Of a stretch of DNA of 64,000 nt, positions 21,058 through 31,377 are shown one piece after another. The DNA lies in NCBI GenBank assembly GCA_964035575.1, contig OZ037886.1:1240001-1304000 (forward strand), written 5' to 3'. Numbering within the stretch: position 1 is the first letter of the stretch; the number at the start of each line of letters is the position of its first letter. The notes beneath the pieces were generated by a model. It saw only the letters and a program-made list of their open reading frames with translations, had not been told where the DNA came from and did no database searches. This stretch comes from Rhynchopus sp. YZ270_cl-10. Lineage: Eukaryota; Euglenozoa; Diplonemea; Diplonemida; Diplonemidae. Both the position numbers and the translations under genes were made by a program.

Positions 21058-22380
21058 ATGGATGTCCTACGCTTAGTCCTGAGCGAGAAGGAGGTGCTCC
21101 TCGACTGCGCCTCCCAGAAGACCCCACCTCCGGCCTCCTTCACCACGGCCGTGCCTGAGCCCTTGGTTAGCGCGTTCGACGACGTCGCGCGCTCGGAGAA
21201 TGCGCCAGAGGAGGCGCTGCTGCGGGCGTCAGCGGCGTGCATTTGCTGCGAGATCATCGCAGCACGTCCCACCGCCGTCCCTCCTACCCGCGACTCACTT
21301 CTTCGCATTACGCGGCTTGTTCGTCAATACTCCTACAGGGACTTGCAGGAGTTGCTGGCCAGCGCGCCCACAGCAGCCTCCCTGAAGGAGGACGGGTTGG
21401 AGCGGGAGGACATCGGCCCCGTTCTCCTGACGTTGCAGGCCATAACTGCTGCCACGGCTGCACCCGCGGCTCCCTCCAACTCCCAGTCCTCCTCGCGCAC
21501 CCCCAGGAAGATTGTAAACATTGGGCAACGTATGCGTGATCTGGGCCTGGACGACCTGCCGGAGATCTTCCTCCCTAGCCCTGAGCTCGTGAAAGCGATA
21601 CTTCTGAAGCGTGAGGATGGGTGTAAGTTGCCCCTGCACTTCAATCCTAAGACCAAGCCTCTCTTCCCCCCAGATGCCGATCACTACCTCAGCTTCGTGC
21701 CTTCCTCGATGGACTTGGATGAACATGTGCAAGAGGCGGCCGGACACCTTTTCTCGCAGCAGGGTATGCAGGACGCGTCACAGGCACTTCTTGTGCAGAC
21801 TTCGGAGAAGGTGAAGAGCGAAGTGCTGCCCTCCCTCCTCCACTCCCTCGTGCGTGCCAGGCATGCGATCGCGCTGATCGTGTGTGAGGTGGTTCCACCC
21901 CGCGACTATCTCAGGCTCCTTCTTCTGGTCACCTCCGTTGTCCCCCTGGTCGCCTCGCATGGGATGCTGCGTTCATGCTCATCGCGCACTCGGGTCGCTA
22001 CGACATATGAGTCATGGGTCTTTCAGCGTGCCCACAACGCCTCTTTGCACGCGACCGGCGCTGACGCACTCGCCCTTCTGCAGTCGATCAACGCAGAGAA
22101 GGTCCGTGACCTCGCGATGGTCCCTGCCGCCGTGGTCCCTGCCGCCCCCGACACGAAGCCCGTGGGTGGTGGCAAACAGCGTCGCCGTGGCTGGGTGCCC
22201 GACAGATACCAACCATACGACGCCCCGGGCCAGCAGCCGTCCCCTCTTCCTTCTCCAATCCTCCCTCAGCCGTACGCTGAAGCTACGGGCACGTCGGGCG
22301 CAAAAGGGGGTAAAGGGGGCAAAGGCTCTGCAAAGGGGCAGGGCAAACAGACGTACGGCAAAGGCAAACGCCACGAATGA
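21058..22380 (+). CDS. Gag-like frame of the split-repeat retroelement
   Basis: About 440 codons from ATG 21058, preceded by a C/T-rich leader. The first 300 residues are helix-rich with no motif I recognise. The tail is Pro-rich and then Gly/Lys-rich (GAKGGKGGKGSAKGQGK), a basic end suited to nucleic-acid binding in place of zinc knuckles. Position ahead of the RT frame and tail composition are the reasons for the Gag-like name. How the downstream RT frame is expressed relative to this one is not shown by the sequence. Confidence 0.55.
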   Translation: MDVLRLVLSEKEVLLDCASQKTPPPASFTTAVPEPLVSAFDDVARSENAPEEALLRASAACICCEIIAARPTAVPPTRDSLLRITRLVRQYSYRDLQELLASAPTAASLKEDGLEREDIGPVLLTLQAITAATAAPAAPSNSQSSSRTPRKIVNIGQRMRDLGLDDLPEIFLPSPELVKAILLKREDGCKLPLHFNPKTKPLFPPDADHYLSFVPSSMDLDEHVQEAAGHLFSQQGMQDASQALLVQTSEKVKSEVLPSLLHSLVRARHAIALIVCEVVPPRDYLRLLLLVTSVVPLVASHGMLRSCSSRTRVATTYESWVFQRAHNASLHATGADALALLQSINAEKVRDLAMVPAAVVPAAPDTKPVGGGKQRRRGWVPDRYQPYDAPGQQPSPLPSPILPQPYAEATGTSGAKGGKGGKGSAKGQGKQTYGKGKRHE

Positions 22381-22458
22381 CTGCCTTCTGCGTCGCCCCT
22401 CCTTCCGCCTCCTTCCATTTACACGCCCCTCCCTCCTCCCGATAGCCTCCTGCATAAG

Positions 22459-24576
22459 GTGTGGCTCCGCTGTGACGCTCTGCACCCCGAACACGTTCTT
22501 GATCCCATCCCCAGTGAAGACCCATCTCCTGTTAATAATCCACTTAAGACTCCACTCACCCATCAATATACGAGGCAGCGGGGGCTCTATACAACCATAG
22601 AAGCCACCTCCCCTGCCGACCATCTCCAGTGCGTGTCTTCCCTTGTCGTCGAGCCCGTGACCCTTCCCGACCTGGACTCTGACCTTGTGGCGTGTTGCGC
22701 AGCTTACGCCTCGCGAACCACGTTGGAGAACGGGGTCTTTCGGAAGGACCGCCTCCGCTATTGGGCCTCCAGAGGTGCTTCCCTCCGCTCGGACACACAA
22801 CTCTTCTCCTCCTACTTCGATCCCTCCCACCCAGCGCGTGATATTGCGAAGAAGATCAACGTGCCTCTTGTCGAAGAGCTTCTCCTCGCGATGGGTGCCG
22901 CCGCGCCGGGTGTGCGGAATGAGTTCGTCACGCGCCTAGGCTTCGGTTTCCCTGTTGTTGACGACCTCTCTGAGGTGGGGGTGTTCGACCCGAAGCTGAG
23001 TCGGAGTACGCGGAAGGTCGTGGTGTCATCAAAATCACTCCTCGTCACCCACGAATCCTCCATCCTCCGCTCCCTCCAGCGGCGTTGTGTCAGCGACGGC
23101 GACATGCATGAGATCAGCGCTCAGCTTGCCAATGAGGTCGAGAAGGGCTGGCTGGAAGGCCCGTACACCCCTGAGTCTCTCCCCGTCGATTCCTTCGTCC
23201 CGATCCGCCGCTTCATCGTGGAGCAAGGCCAGAAGCGACGTGGGTGCGACAATGCTAGGCCGACGAATCGAGGTACACGTATCCACACACCTATTTCTTT
23301 GTGCGGTGTCGACAATGCGGTGGCCACGGCACTGTGTCTGCAGTCGCATGGCGTCCCCAAACTTGCGATGGCGGTACTGGATCAGAGTGACGCGTACAAG
23401 TCACTGATCGTCGACGCCGCTCAGCGCCGCTACGCTGTTATTGTCGCGGTCGACCCGGAGACACACCAGCTCCGGTGCTATTTGAGCAACGTGCTCTGTT
23501 TCGGCACCGAGAGCGCAGTGTTGGACTACAACCTCCTCTCACGTTTTGTCGTGTGCGCCGCCCGCAGGCAGTTGGGTGTCCCCACCTCAGGCTACTTCGA
23601 CGACTTCCTCCTGATGGGCCGTGAGGATGACGCTGAGGCCATGGCGGACGACTTCCAGTGCCTCTTCTCGCGAATCATTGGTCTTGTGTTCGGCGACGCC
23701 AAGAAGCGTGTCGGTACATCGTTGACGTACTTGGGCGTCTGTGTTGACCTGTCGTCACCACCCCTGATCACGTGTCGCATCACGGACGACAGAAAGCGTG
23801 CCCTGATCGTAAAGCTAGAAAACATCTTGTCCACCAACTCCCTCTCCTCCACCGACGCTGCGAAGTTGCTGGGTCAACTGTCGTTTGTGCAGCAGAGCAT
23901 GTGTGGTGCTGTGGGCAGGGCGTACCTCCACCCCCTTATTTCGAGACAGTACTCAAAGTCTCATTTTCAAGTTCTTGGAGCCCGCCTGCGAGAGGCTCTT
24001 GTATGGTGGTTACACGTGCTCCAGCGTTCGTCTTTTTCCAGGGTGATTGACCCCCTTTTTATTTCTTCCCCATGTTCGCCCCTTTGTGTTTACACGGATG
24101 CTTCGTTGGGATTTTTAGGTGTGTGCATTTTATACAAGCAACACCGCTACTATGGCGGCTGCCCGTCAGCCCTGCTACATCGCGAGGAGGTGAACATACA
24201 GTTATATGAAACTGAGGCAGTGCTTTCTGCACAATGCTTCTGTAACCGCTTTTTCTCTTCCCTTTTTCCTACCCTCGACCTCCCTTACCAGCAAATTCCC
24301 CAAGTCTTTTTTGTTGATAGCGAATGCGCTCAGATGACCCTTGTAAAAGGGTACTCTACTAACACCGCATGTAATGCTATGGTTCGCTCCTTCTGGTCCG
24401 AGGCGGTCTCATCTGGGGCCTCTCGTGTGTGGCTGGAAAGGGTTGCCTCTGCAGCGAACATTGCGGACATGCCATCGCGGGACCTCGGTCGCATTCAGTG
24501 GCTAGAGGAACGTGGATTTCAGTGCTTGGATGACTTTGAGAGTGTATTCGTGTCTAGGGAGTTCCACGAATGGTGA
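22459..24576 (+). CDS. Reverse transcriptase - RNase H of the split-repeat retroelement
   Basis: About 705 residues. RT palm motifs are in order: DQSDAYKS (first metal-binding Asp), LCFGTESAVLDYNLLSRF (motif B), GYFDDFLLMG (motif C), then YLGVCVDLS. RNase H follows with VYTDASLGFLG, YETEAVLSAQ, FFVDSECAQ and ANIADMPSRD carrying the acidic residues. The FDDF box and lack of an integrase fit the DIRS order, nearest in style to Ngaro/VIPER/TATE RTs. It copies element RNA to DNA. In this order, insertion of the circle is normally by a tyrosine recombinase, which was not recognised here. Confidence 0.85.
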   Translation: MWLRCDALHPEHVLDPIPSEDPSPVNNPLKTPLTHQYTRQRGLYTTIEATSPADHLQCVSSLVVEPVTLPDLDSDLVACCAAYASRTTLENGVFRKDRLRYWASRGASLRSDTQLFSSYFDPSHPARDIAKKINVPLVEELLLAMGAAAPGVRNEFVTRLGFGFPVVDDLSEVGVFDPKLSRSTRKVVVSSKSLLVTHESSILRSLQRRCVSDGDMHEISAQLANEVEKGWLEGPYTPESLPVDSFVPIRRFIVEQGQKRRGCDNARPTNRGTRIHTPISLCGVDNAVATALCLQSHGVPKLAMAVLDQSDAYKSLIVDAAQRRYAVIVAVDPETHQLRCYLSNVLCFGTESAVLDYNLLSRFVVCAARRQLGVPTSGYFDDFLLMGREDDAEAMADDFQCLFSRIIGLVFGDAKKRVGTSLTYLGVCVDLSSPPLITCRITDDRKRALIVKLENILSTNSLSSTDAAKLLGQLSFVQQSMCGAVGRAYLHPLISRQYSKSHFQVLGARLREALVWWLHVLQRSSFSRVIDPLFISSPCSPLCVYTDASLGFLGVCILYKQHRYYGGCPSALLHREEVNIQLYETEAVLSAQCFCNRFFSSLFPTLDLPYQQIPQVFFVDSECAQMTLVKGYSTNTACNAMVRSFWSEAVSSGASRVWLERVASAANIADMPSRDLGRIQWLEERGFQCLDDFESVFVSREFHEW

Positions 24577-24648
24577 ATCCCCATCCCCGCCCCTCCCTTG
24601 TTTTTCCCTGTCCTGTCTGTGTGTAAGATGTGAATAGAATCCCCCCCC

Positions 24649-25976
24649 CAGTGATGGGAGGCCTTGTATTTTATTGTATTTTTTGACTTTGTATTATTTG
24701 TATTTTTTGTATTTTTTGAAATTGCAAAAAATACAATAAAATACAGGCAAAAAATACAATAAAATACAGGCTGTCTCTGCAGCTAAATACAACAGTTTTC
24801 CAAACTTCTTAAATCTTGTCTGTGCATTCACCCCGGATTTTTAGGAAATACAAAAAATATAAAATAATACAAATACAATACACCCAAAAAATACATAAAA
24901 AAATACACAAAAAATACACACGGTCTACACTAGGTGAAGGTGGAGTGGTAAATATGCCCGCCATCCTTAACACTTAGGTTATTGCCTGGCCTCAGTCGGG
25001 CGTCCTGGACTACGGCCCAAGAGCTGTGTTCCTGGCTGGTTGGGCAAGAATACCAATGTTTCCCCCTGTTTATTTTGTACTTCTCATAAAAATTCAAACT
25101 TCCCCCGGTCTTTAGTCATCACAAACAACAGACTCATACAAAAAATCATCAAAACCATGCCCGGAAGGAAGCCTTGCTGGAGTCGGGTTCACTTTAGAGA
25201 AGTGATGAAGGAGCAGAAGCCCGCTCTGCAGTGCCTGCACTGTGACACCATGGTGCCACCTACAGGGACCCGGACCAAGATGCATTTGTGCATCTGCACG
25301 AATTTCCCCAGGGAAGCACGAGTCAGGGCTGGTGCCACAGTGAATCAACTCGGACCCGCACCAAGTGCAGGACCGCACAGTTTTGGTGGGGAACAGCAGG
25401 CACGACAGGGTCGGTTCTTGCGGAACTTGCAAGAACCCTCACTGGCATACCTGCAAGCACAGCTGGCGTGGAGAGATTTTTTCCACTACCGGTTAGATGC
25501 AATCGGGGAAGCGCACTCGCCTCCTTGCGAAGAAAGCGTTCCAACTTGCAGTTGTTAACCGCTCACTGAAAAAAAAGAAGAGTGCAGATGATGATCAGGA
25601 TTGGTGGGATGTCGAAGAGATGGAACGGCAAGCAGCCCGTGAGGCTCCTATTGATGTTGACGGCGGGGTGGTGGTGGGGAAGTGAACGTCGTTGAGCATA
25701 TGGCTCTCGACGAAGACGAAGACGACAGTGAGTGGGATTAGGGTGTTTTTTTTGTTGTGTGTGTGTATTATGAGGAAATATAGGCATATTTTTGTTGTTT
25801 TTTTGCGATTTCTCTGCTACACGGCGGAACACGGCTCTTGGACCGTGTATGTTTACCCGTGTGTATTTTATGTGTATTTTTTGATGTATTTTTTGGTGTA
25901 TTTTTTGTATTTTTTGTATTATTTGTATTTTTTGTATTTTTTGAGGATTGGAGTTGTATTTTATCATCACTGACTG
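24649..25976 (+). mobile_element. Shrunken hAT DNA transposon inserted in the retroelement
   Basis: Ends CAGTGATGGGAGG... and ...ATTTTATCATCACTGACTG, lying in runs of C that would give an 8-bp CCCCCCCC duplication (24641-24648 on the left). Long TGTATTTT/AAAATACA-rich subterminal arms occur on both sides and would pair with each other. The body holds a BED-finger-like N-terminus and a hAT dimerisation C-terminus with little between them. It is an internally deleted copy that cannot encode a working transposase. Confidence 0.65.
25157..25684 (+). pseudogene. Remnant hAT transposase (BED-like finger plus hATC end)
   Basis: From MPGRKPCWSRVHF the frame gives a BED-type finger (CLHCD then HLCIC). 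Around 25440-25490 PASTAGVERFF is the hallmark start of the hAT C-terminal dimer domain. The match continues in another frame as GKRTRLLAKKAFQLAVVN up to 25684, so at least one frameshift lies near 25490. The catalytic core between the two ends, several hundred residues in full hAT proteins, is absent. Confidence 0.6.
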
Positions 25977-26121
25977 CCCCCCCCCCCCCCCCCCCCTTCC
26001 CTCCTTTGAAACACCTCTCCGCTCCTTCTTTCTTCTTGGCACCATTGTTCCGTCGTCCTCATCCTTCCTTGTCTGATGAACTCCTCACCTGCGTTGGGAT
26101 ATGAAAGCCAGAGCTCTGCGT

Positions 26122-26313
26122 TGGGGATTTCATTATCTCTGATGCTTTCTGGATTTCTCAAATTATCGTAGCGGTTTCAGATCTCGAATTTCATCTAAAA
26201 CTAATTCCAGAGTCGAGATCAACTCGCACGATCTTTCCCATCGCAGTTGAGCGATTCGGTAAGCTCAATCAATCAAACAATAGGTTAAAGAGTTTGGCGT
26301 TACGAAAACAAAA
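26122..26313 (+). repeat. B1 repeat of the split-repeat retroelement
   Basis: 192 bp, identical by eye to B2 at 26743-26934. It ends TTACGAAAACAAAA and runs straight into A2. Confidence 0.8.
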
Positions 26314-26455
26314 GAAGGATTATATTTTGTGTAACCAAATATCAGCCTTTTTGTTTTCGGCTAGCCAACTCTGCAACCGTTTAAGGAAATCATACGTTAT
26401 GATTTCTATGTGATGCAAATCGTTAACATGACACGTTAAAGAATTTCTAATTTCT
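26311..26455 (+). repeat. A2 repeat of the split-repeat retroelement
   Basis: Copy of A1, overlapping the last bases of B1. The B1A2 join mimics the junction expected when B2 and A1 meet in a circle. Confidence 0.8.
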
Positions 26456-26742
26456 CCCGCCCACCCACTCCGTCTGCATACACAATGGATTCCGCTTACA
26501 TGGTCTAGTCCAGCGTCACTTCAGCAAGTGGTTACACGCCTGGAGCACGTCTTATACAACCGAGCCTGTGCTCGATGATGCCCCCCCCCACACCGCGCTC
26601 AAACGATTCTAGGGTCCTTAAAGCGGGGAGTTGGAGCTCCCGATCGTTCAAGGACTACATCTGCTTTAACAAGCTGGGACTAAGGGCTTTGACGGACATC
26701 GTCCGGGATCCTAACCATTCATCCTGTTTTCGCGCCCCACCC

Positions 26743-26934
26743 TGGGGATTTCATTATCTCTGATGCTTTCTGGATTTCTCAAATTATCGTAGCGGTTTCA
26801 GATCTCGAATTTCATCTAAAACTAATTCCAGAGTCGAGATCAACTCGCACGATCTTTCCCATCGCAGTTGAGCGATTCGGTAAGCTCAATCAATCAAACA
26901 ATAGGTTAAAGAGTTTGGCGTTACGAAAACAAAA
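26743..26934 (+). repeat. B2 repeat, right end of the retroelement
   Basis: Copy of B1. It is separated from A2 by 287 bp (26456-26742) in which no protein was recognised. Confidence 0.8.
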
Positions 26935-27639
26935 ACCCATCTGCAGAGATGGAGATAGCTACACTTCTCAACTATGTTATCCGCCCTGAGGCATTCGTCT
27001 TGAGTCTCTCTTTTTAAAGGGTGGCAAGGAGCTGCTTATCACGGCTTAAAGGGGTGGACCTATTGTTACACTCGAATTGTGGGATATTTTTTTTCTGTTA
27101 AAAACACTCTATTTACGTTCTCTGTTCTCTTCTGGTACGGACCACTCACGTCCCACCCTTTGCATGAACAGCGAGGTGCGTTTTAGCACGTTTTCAACTA
27201 CTCTTTACGTTAAAACATAGCTACTATTCCAGCATGGCCACTGTATATGATAGGTCCATCCCGTTAGGTTCAGGTTCTAAACTCCCTTCTTTTTTTTTTT
27301 TTTATCTTTCGTATGTGTGCGCAACTAGCGTGTTTTTTTTTTTTTGATTTTTGTTTTCTTTTTTCGAACAACCGTCTTTTGTGACAAAGAGACAGCCCAT
27401 CTTCAAACCCAGCGTGTTCCAGGGCGATAACGATAGTGGCAAAGATGCATGTGCAGAGGGGCACTTCTTAAAAAGTTTCCTTTTTATTTTACTTTGTTTC
27501 TTTAAAATCCGTTTCTTTGGTGATCAATAAGGAATTGTTTTGCCAGTATTTTGTTTCTCTGTTTCTGTTTCTTACGCGCTTCGTTAATAAAGATGAACGT
27601 GCACACAGTGAGGCACATTTTATTTCCCCGAGTTTTTTT

Positions 27640-27673
27640 AAGGTGACTAAGCACGCGAGGCTTAGGACCATTT
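27640..27673 (+). repeat. R1 stem-loop
   Basis: The inner stem CTAAGC/GCTTAG around ACGCGAG is intact. The outer arm is partly lost (ACCATTTT in place of TTCATCTT). Confidence 0.5.
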
Positions 27674-28251
27674 TTTTTTGAGTGGAGTCAGGCCGGCTTA
27701 TTGCACACGGCGTGATTCGCGGTTGTGAACCGCCTCCGTTCTCTTACGGTGCGGTCCACTCACGTCTCGCCCTTTGCATGAGCACGACTGAGATGCGTCT
27801 TAGCACGTTTTCAACCCCCCCTTTTTTTTTACCAACCTTTTCTCTGTTCTCAAAAACAAAAGCGTGTCGCTTACTCTTTCATCTGTTTCTTTGCTTGGGC
27901 GTGTGAAGCTGTAAGGTTTTCTCTCAAGCGAAAAATATTCCTTTTTTTTGGTTATTTTTTGATATTTTTCATTTTTTGTTGAAAAAGCGATCATTTGAAA
28001 CCTGTGGGTCAGATGTTCTGCAAGGTGACTAGGTACACGAACGACTGATGAATAAACCATAGAATAATCTAATCCGGAAGGTAACTAGGTACACGAAGCT
28101 GGGTTCATCTTACCAACATGTTTTCCTTTTCCTTTGTGAGGTGCACAACAGGCTCAATTCATCTCCAACTTTTCTCTCCATTAATGTCTCATTCAGTGCA
28201 CTGCAGAGACTCTGACGAATAGAGTGTACCTATCTACACAACACTAGCTTA

Positions 28252-28363
28252 CACGGATACTGCCAGACCTGGCCAGATCTGGGGAGCCAGATCCTCAGAT
28301 GACTCTTTTTCCAGGTTGAAATCCGGTTTCCCAGAGGCCAGATCTGGGAGGTCTGTATCCGTG
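28252..28363. repeat. 112-bp palindromic element
   Basis: CACGGATAC...CAGACCT...CCAGATCTGG at the left is mirrored by CCAGATCTGG..AGGTCTG.TATCCGTG at the right. The form is that of a small inverted-repeat element; no clear target duplication was seen. Confidence 0.55.
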
Positions 28364-28761
28364 ATTATAGGTTACATTTGTGCATCCTGTTTCTGACTCT
28401 GGTAGCTTGTTTGATGCTGCGAAAAAAAGGGGGGGGATAACCTACCACCACGTCCACTTCTCCTGTTGTCATTACCTTGGGTACTGGAATGCCCATATGC
28501 CCCCAGCTCACTCCCATTTTTGAGGAGGGCCGTCTTACATCAACGATGGTGATGGTACTCTGAGTAGGTGCCTTCAATTGGTGTAGAAAGTGTAGTCGAT
28601 TGCTGTGGTGATGTCGACGCTCAAATGGGTGTTGAGGGGCGGTGTGGAAAAATACTGCAGAGTGCCTCTTTGCTTGCTGTCCTGCTTCTCCCCCCCCTCG
28701 TAACACCCCACACACCACACCACTCACCATCCAGGGGTCAGGAGTCTTTTTTGACTCAACA

Positions 28762-30423
28762 ATGTCGGGGGTTGGTGGACAGCGTTTCCTGTGGTCGAAG
28801 TCCAAGGTATGCATCTCCCTCTGCCCTCCTCTGCCCCATTCTCCCATATGCGCTAGTGTATCTTAACCTTCTCTTTCTACAGAACACCAACTTCGGATAT
28901 GGACGTTCATGGACAAGTCTTTCTGGGCAGAAGAACAAGTTTGGTGCGCAGCAGGGATGGTCGCATGCACGTCTCCCGATGCGGCACTTCCGTTCGCGCT
29001 ACTTCCGCAACGGAGGTGCACAGGAGGGGCATATGAAGAAGCTTATGTGGGGCGACTTTGCGGAGAAGCTCCCTGTGTCCATATTCTACCAGCCGGGGTC
29101 CATTTCTGGGTCAAGCCCGAACGAGCAGGGGCTTATAACAAAGCCCATTGCGCCTGAGTTTGCAGGGAGCTACCAGGCACAGCCATGGGTTGCACCCGAC
29201 GTCTTCCCCGACAACCACCCGCTGACACGGATGCCAGCACCAGTGCGGAATGTGGTTGCGCAGGCGGAACGAAAAAAGAACTTCTGGTCGTCTGAAGAGT
29301 GGTACACAATGGCGGAGGGGGACGTGCTGACGCCCTTTGAGGTGCTCGAGTGTGAGGTGCGTCGTGTCGGGATGTGGATGAAGGGAGGACGCCACTGGCG
29401 CATCATGGTCACAGTGCTTGTCGCCAACGGGGACGGTGTTGCCGGTCTCGGTATAGGCGAGGACACTACGTACGATAAGGCACGTCAATCGGGCATAACA
29501 AATGCCTTCGGAAACCTTGTCGCGATTGACAACACCGACAAAACAGTGACACATCCGCTGTTCTACAACTTCAACAACACAAAGGCGCAGATCCTTCCTT
29601 CCAAGTCGCGTTCAGGGAACAGTGTCCTCGCAGATCTCATGCAAGGGTTCGGCCTCAACGGCAAGGTGCAGGTCAAGAAGGGTGTGCACAAGAAGTACAA
29701 AAAGTTGATGACCATGATGGCCGCGCTGCGAACGGTATGTCAATTCAACACAAGGAAATGGAATGCAGCCTGTGCACGTGGCTGTGCTCTCTCCACCTAT
29801 CCAACCACATCCCCTTTCAGATGCGCGGCTCCAAGGTGATTGCCCAGCAACGTGGTGTCAACGTCGCGACCACACGCTCCCCCATCTTCACATACCTCGA
29901 GAACATCAGACGGCGACGCGGGATGTTCGAAATGGCACCTGAAGGCCAGTCAGGCTTCCTCCCGCCCAACCGTGTCATCGACAACAGAATGCCGGACCAC
30001 CTGAAGGCGAGGTACTTCCAGGGCACTGCGGACGAGAGCTTTGGCCGTATAGCCTCTTCAGACACATTCCGGCAGGATGCTGGTACAGAGCGTTATGGTA
30101 TGCTTCATGGTGGGTCTTTTGGGTCTCGGAAGTGTTCTCTTTTCGGTGCATGTTTGCACTTCCGTCTTTTTAATGGTTTCTGGCTAGAAATATAAGGAGC
30201 CGTGTCTCCACCACACTGTGCCACAACCCCTTCCACAGGTAAATACAATCAGTCGTATCTGAACCTAGAAGGCAACAAGGGTGACCACCTGTCCGCCCTG
30301 CATGTGCCCGGCTACCGTGCACCCACCAACAACAGAGGCGGTAGAGACGAGACGCCTGCGTACTCCCCAGCCTGGAGCAAGGGTGTGCAGTCGCGTGCTC
30401 GGGAGGAGTGGCTTGCGGCATAG
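28762..30423 (+). CDS. Mitochondrial small-subunit ribosomal protein uS5m, 4 exons
   Basis: Exons 28762-28806, 28883-29734, 29821-30097 and 30239-30423 give 452 residues; the introns are 76, 86 and 141 nt. The S5 core lies at about residues 175-275. EVRRVGMWMKGGRHWRIMVTV corresponds to the N-terminal double-stranded RNA-binding-like part. Then ANGDGVAGLGIGEDTTYDKA matches the diagnostic G-x-G-x-x-G-x-G loop of S5, and ITNAFGNLVAID, TVTHPLFYNF and ILPSKSRSG continue the family pattern. Long N- and C-terminal extensions are usual for euglenozoan mitoribosomal proteins. It should act in the head/body junction of the mitochondrial 28S-type subunit. The 15-residue first exon is Arg/Lys-bearing and could start a mitochondrial targeting signal. 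Confidence 0.85.
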
Positions 30424-30639
30424 TAGCTATAGGCCGGGTGGTCGTCCGGTTATCTGGGCGGTTCACTCTGCGGGTTTCTGGGGAAGGGGGGGCGGCAAAG
30501 CGGGCGGGAAGGGAATGGGGGGCAAAGCCCCCCAAATCGACCGGATCTTAGGACGGAACAAGTTACTCTCTTCCCCATGTGTGTTTTTTTCTTCTTACAA
30601 TTTCTTCACCCCGAATCTGTTCAAAGGTTACACAAAAGC

Positions 30640-31377
30640 ATGGAGGTAGTGTCAAACGGTGTGGCCGTCCCTGTGAAGGGTAAAGGCAGTGTGGATGCGA
30701 CCAAGCTTGCGACGTGCTCGCTGTTCCGACAGTGGCTGGCTCATGCCACCGCACACAAGCTGATCAATGTGAAGAGCGTGACCTTTGCACAGGCAGACTA
30801 CCCAAGCATCACTGAAGGGCTTCTACCCTATGTGGACATCCCTGCGTCGTTTGTTGCTTTGGACGTTGACGCCGACAACGTGGCGACTGGGGCTAAGCTC
30901 TTTCCACATGTCTTCCTTCGAGGAAGCACTGCAACGTTGGTGCCCATCGTGGAAGACGAGACTACGGGCGTGCGCTACGTTGTGTTCTACGTGTCGCCCA
31001 GCATCCCGACGTGCGATCTGCAGTACGCAGACCTCCCGAGGGGCTCGTTTGACGCAGAAGGCGACTTCATTGGGAACGCTGCTCAGGAGCTGAAGCACGC
31101 TGGCATATCGAAGCTGGCGTTGGACAGGATGCAGCCGCTTCCGTCGCTGTTCTCCTGCCCTGCGACGACGGAGGAACGCGTCGACCTCTTCCTCCTGCAC
31201 AGAGTTGTCACCACACAGTGGCTCGAGCGTGCCCTCGTCACCTACAAAACAGGGCAGCGTGACGGCGACATGGCAACCCTCCGCATAGAGCCCTTAAGCC
31301 AAGCCTGGCGGAAAACGAAAGACGTCCGTTCCATAGCTGCATTGGCGAAGGCAGAAGCCGCTATGCGGGTGAGGTGA
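30640..31377 (+). CDS. Nudix-like hydrolase, NUDT14 / ADP-sugar diphosphatase type, altered Nudix box
   Basis: Single-exon gene of 245 residues beginning MEVVSNGVAVPVKGKG. Residues about 145-168 (RGSFDAEGDFIGNAAQELKH) line up with the Nudix box of plant NUDT14-like proteins (G...GDF.G.A.REVEEE.G). The REVEEE metal-binding helix reads QELKHA, keeping one Glu and losing the others. The following MQPLPSLFSCPATTEERVDLF and the Thr/Leu-rich end also fit that family. Active members split ADP-sugars or similar nucleotide diphosphates. With most metal ligands changed, this copy may be inactive or use different ligands. An AAG acceptor-like site lies 14 nt before the ATG. Confidence 0.6.
   Translation: MEVVSNGVAVPVKGKGSVDATKLATCSLFRQWLAHATAHKLINVKSVTFAQADYPSITEGLLPYVDIPASFVALDVDADNVATGAKLFPHVFLRGSTATLVPIVEDETTGVRYVVFYVSPSIPTCDLQYADLPRGSFDAEGDFIGNAAQELKHAGISKLALDRMQPLPSLFSCPATTEERVDLFLLHRVVTTQWLERALVTYKTGQRDGDMATLRIEPLSQAWRKTKDVRSIAALAKAEAAMRVR

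Larger units (their letters stand above)
20155..26934 (+). mobile_element. Split-direct-repeat retroelement (DIRS order, PAT/Ngaro/VIPER/TATE-like), fossil
   Basis: The arrangement is A1 (20155-20299), coding part, B1 (26122-26313), A2 (26311-26455), spacer, B2 (26743-26934). A1 and A2 are 145 bp and identical by eye; B1 and B2 are 192 bp and identical by eye. B1 and A2 abut, sharing three or four bases, as the junction of a circular copy would. Parts recognised are a Gag-like frame and a reverse transcriptase/RNase H frame. No tyrosine recombinase or methylase frame was recognised, so the copy may not be whole. A shrunken hAT element (24649-25976) sits in the 3' part. The repeats being identical suggests a recent arrival. 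No target duplication is evident, in keeping with the order. Confidence 0.75.
26935..28761. other. Gene-free stretch with repeats R1 and R4
   Basis: R4 copies (CCACTCACGTCYCRCCCTTT followed by GTTTTAGCACGTTTTCAAC or close variants) lie at about 27135-27205 and 27745-27815. R1 copies lie at 27640-27673 and, more degenerate, at 28022-28050 and 28078-28112. A likely splice acceptor CCATCCAG near 28732 precedes the uS5m start codon. Confidence 0.45.
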
